6,505 nt of DNA, taken from NCBI GenBank assembly GCA_009937085.1, contig JAACDD010000104.1, forward strand, positions 1 to 6,505, in the 5' to 3' direction. Source of the stretch: Bacteroidota bacterium (GTDB lineage Bacteria; Bacteroidota; Bacteroidia; Flavobacteriales; Flavobacteriaceae). The notes below the pieces were generated by a model. That model made no database searches, was not told the origin of the DNA, and worked only from the letters and a program-made list of their open reading frames with translations. Of the stretch, positions 6,382 to 6,505 are shown piece by piece; position 1 is the stretch's first letter; each line of letters starts with the position of its first letter. Position numbers and translations under genes: made by a program.

Positions 6382-6505
6382 TTAACAACTGTTTTCCTAA
6401 AAGGTGGTAAGGGAATTTCTAAATCGTTGTAAATTGAAACTTCAGAAGGTGCATCTTTCCATAGATATCTAATTTCGATCGGATAATCATTACTTGAATG
6501 AAGTA
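6378..6505 (-). CDS. C-terminus of a sialate O-acetylesterase-like protein (partial, convergent)
   Basis: The minus strand is open from the right edge to a TAG at 6380-6378, giving the last 41 residues of a larger protein. The tail (IEIRYLWKDAPSEVSIYN, then DLEIPLPPFR) matches the C-terminal pattern of sialate O-acetylesterase/SGNH carbohydrate esterases, where V-R-Y-x-W or V-R-Y-x-F is followed by N-L-Y-N, G-L-P and P-F-R. Such enzymes remove acetyl groups from glycans and occur in many polysaccharide loci. The active site is outside the window, so activity cannot be judged. The stop overlaps the lyase stop (6379-6381) on the other strand, leaving no room for a terminator between the two genes. 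Confidence 0.58.
   Translation of the reverse strand, partial: LHSSNDYPIEIRYLWKDAPSEVSIYNDLEIPLPPFRKTVVN

Noticed and set aside
6340..6440. Bidirectional terminator between the convergent genes
   Set aside because: The stop codons overlap, and I see no GC-rich hairpin with a T-run around the junction.

Overview
The window is AT-rich and looks like a marine Flavobacteriia (Bacteroidetes) chromosome. No Shine-Dalgarno sequences precede the genes, signal peptides end in the FAQ/NAQ/TAQ style common in flavobacteria, one protein ends in a type IX secretion (Por) style C-terminal domain, and the gene content is that of a polysaccharide utilization locus (PUL). The likely substrate is a sulfated, uronate-containing algal polysaccharide. 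Ulvan is the best guess, because the last forward gene resembles ulvan lyases of family PL28.

Layout. The left edge (1-115, minus strand) holds the start of a divergently transcribed secreted protein whose mature N-terminus looks like a right-handed beta-helix lyase, possibly PL6. A 257-base divergent intergenic region (116-372) follows. It is rich in palindromes, including TTGGTATACAA, which is close to the enterobacterial UxuR/ExuR operator core. Five forward genes come next and are tightly packed, so probably one operon: an SDR-type D-mannonate oxidoreductase (uxuB-like), mannonate dehydratase uxuA, a secreted iduronate-2-sulfatase-like S1 sulfatase, a DUF4861 lipoprotein and a PL28-like ulvan lyase. 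The gaps are 11, 40 and 22 bases, then a 4-base overlap. At the right edge (6378-6505, minus strand) is the C-terminal end of a convergent gene resembling sialate O-acetylesterases. Its stop codon overlaps the lyase stop codon.

How the genes may work together (inference). The lyase, exported by type IX secretion, cleaves the polymer outside the cell. The sulfatase removes sulfate from oligosaccharides, probably in the periplasm. The lipid-anchored DUF4861 protein acts on uronate-terminated oligosaccharides. Released D-glucuronate is taken through fructuronate to mannonate (UxuB) and 2-keto-3-deoxygluconate (UxuA) in the cytoplasm. The isomerase, the KDG kinase and aldolase, the SusC/SusD pair and the unsaturated-uronyl hydrolase that would complete the system are not in this window.

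No tRNA, rRNA, CRISPR array, insertion sequence or phage gene was seen.
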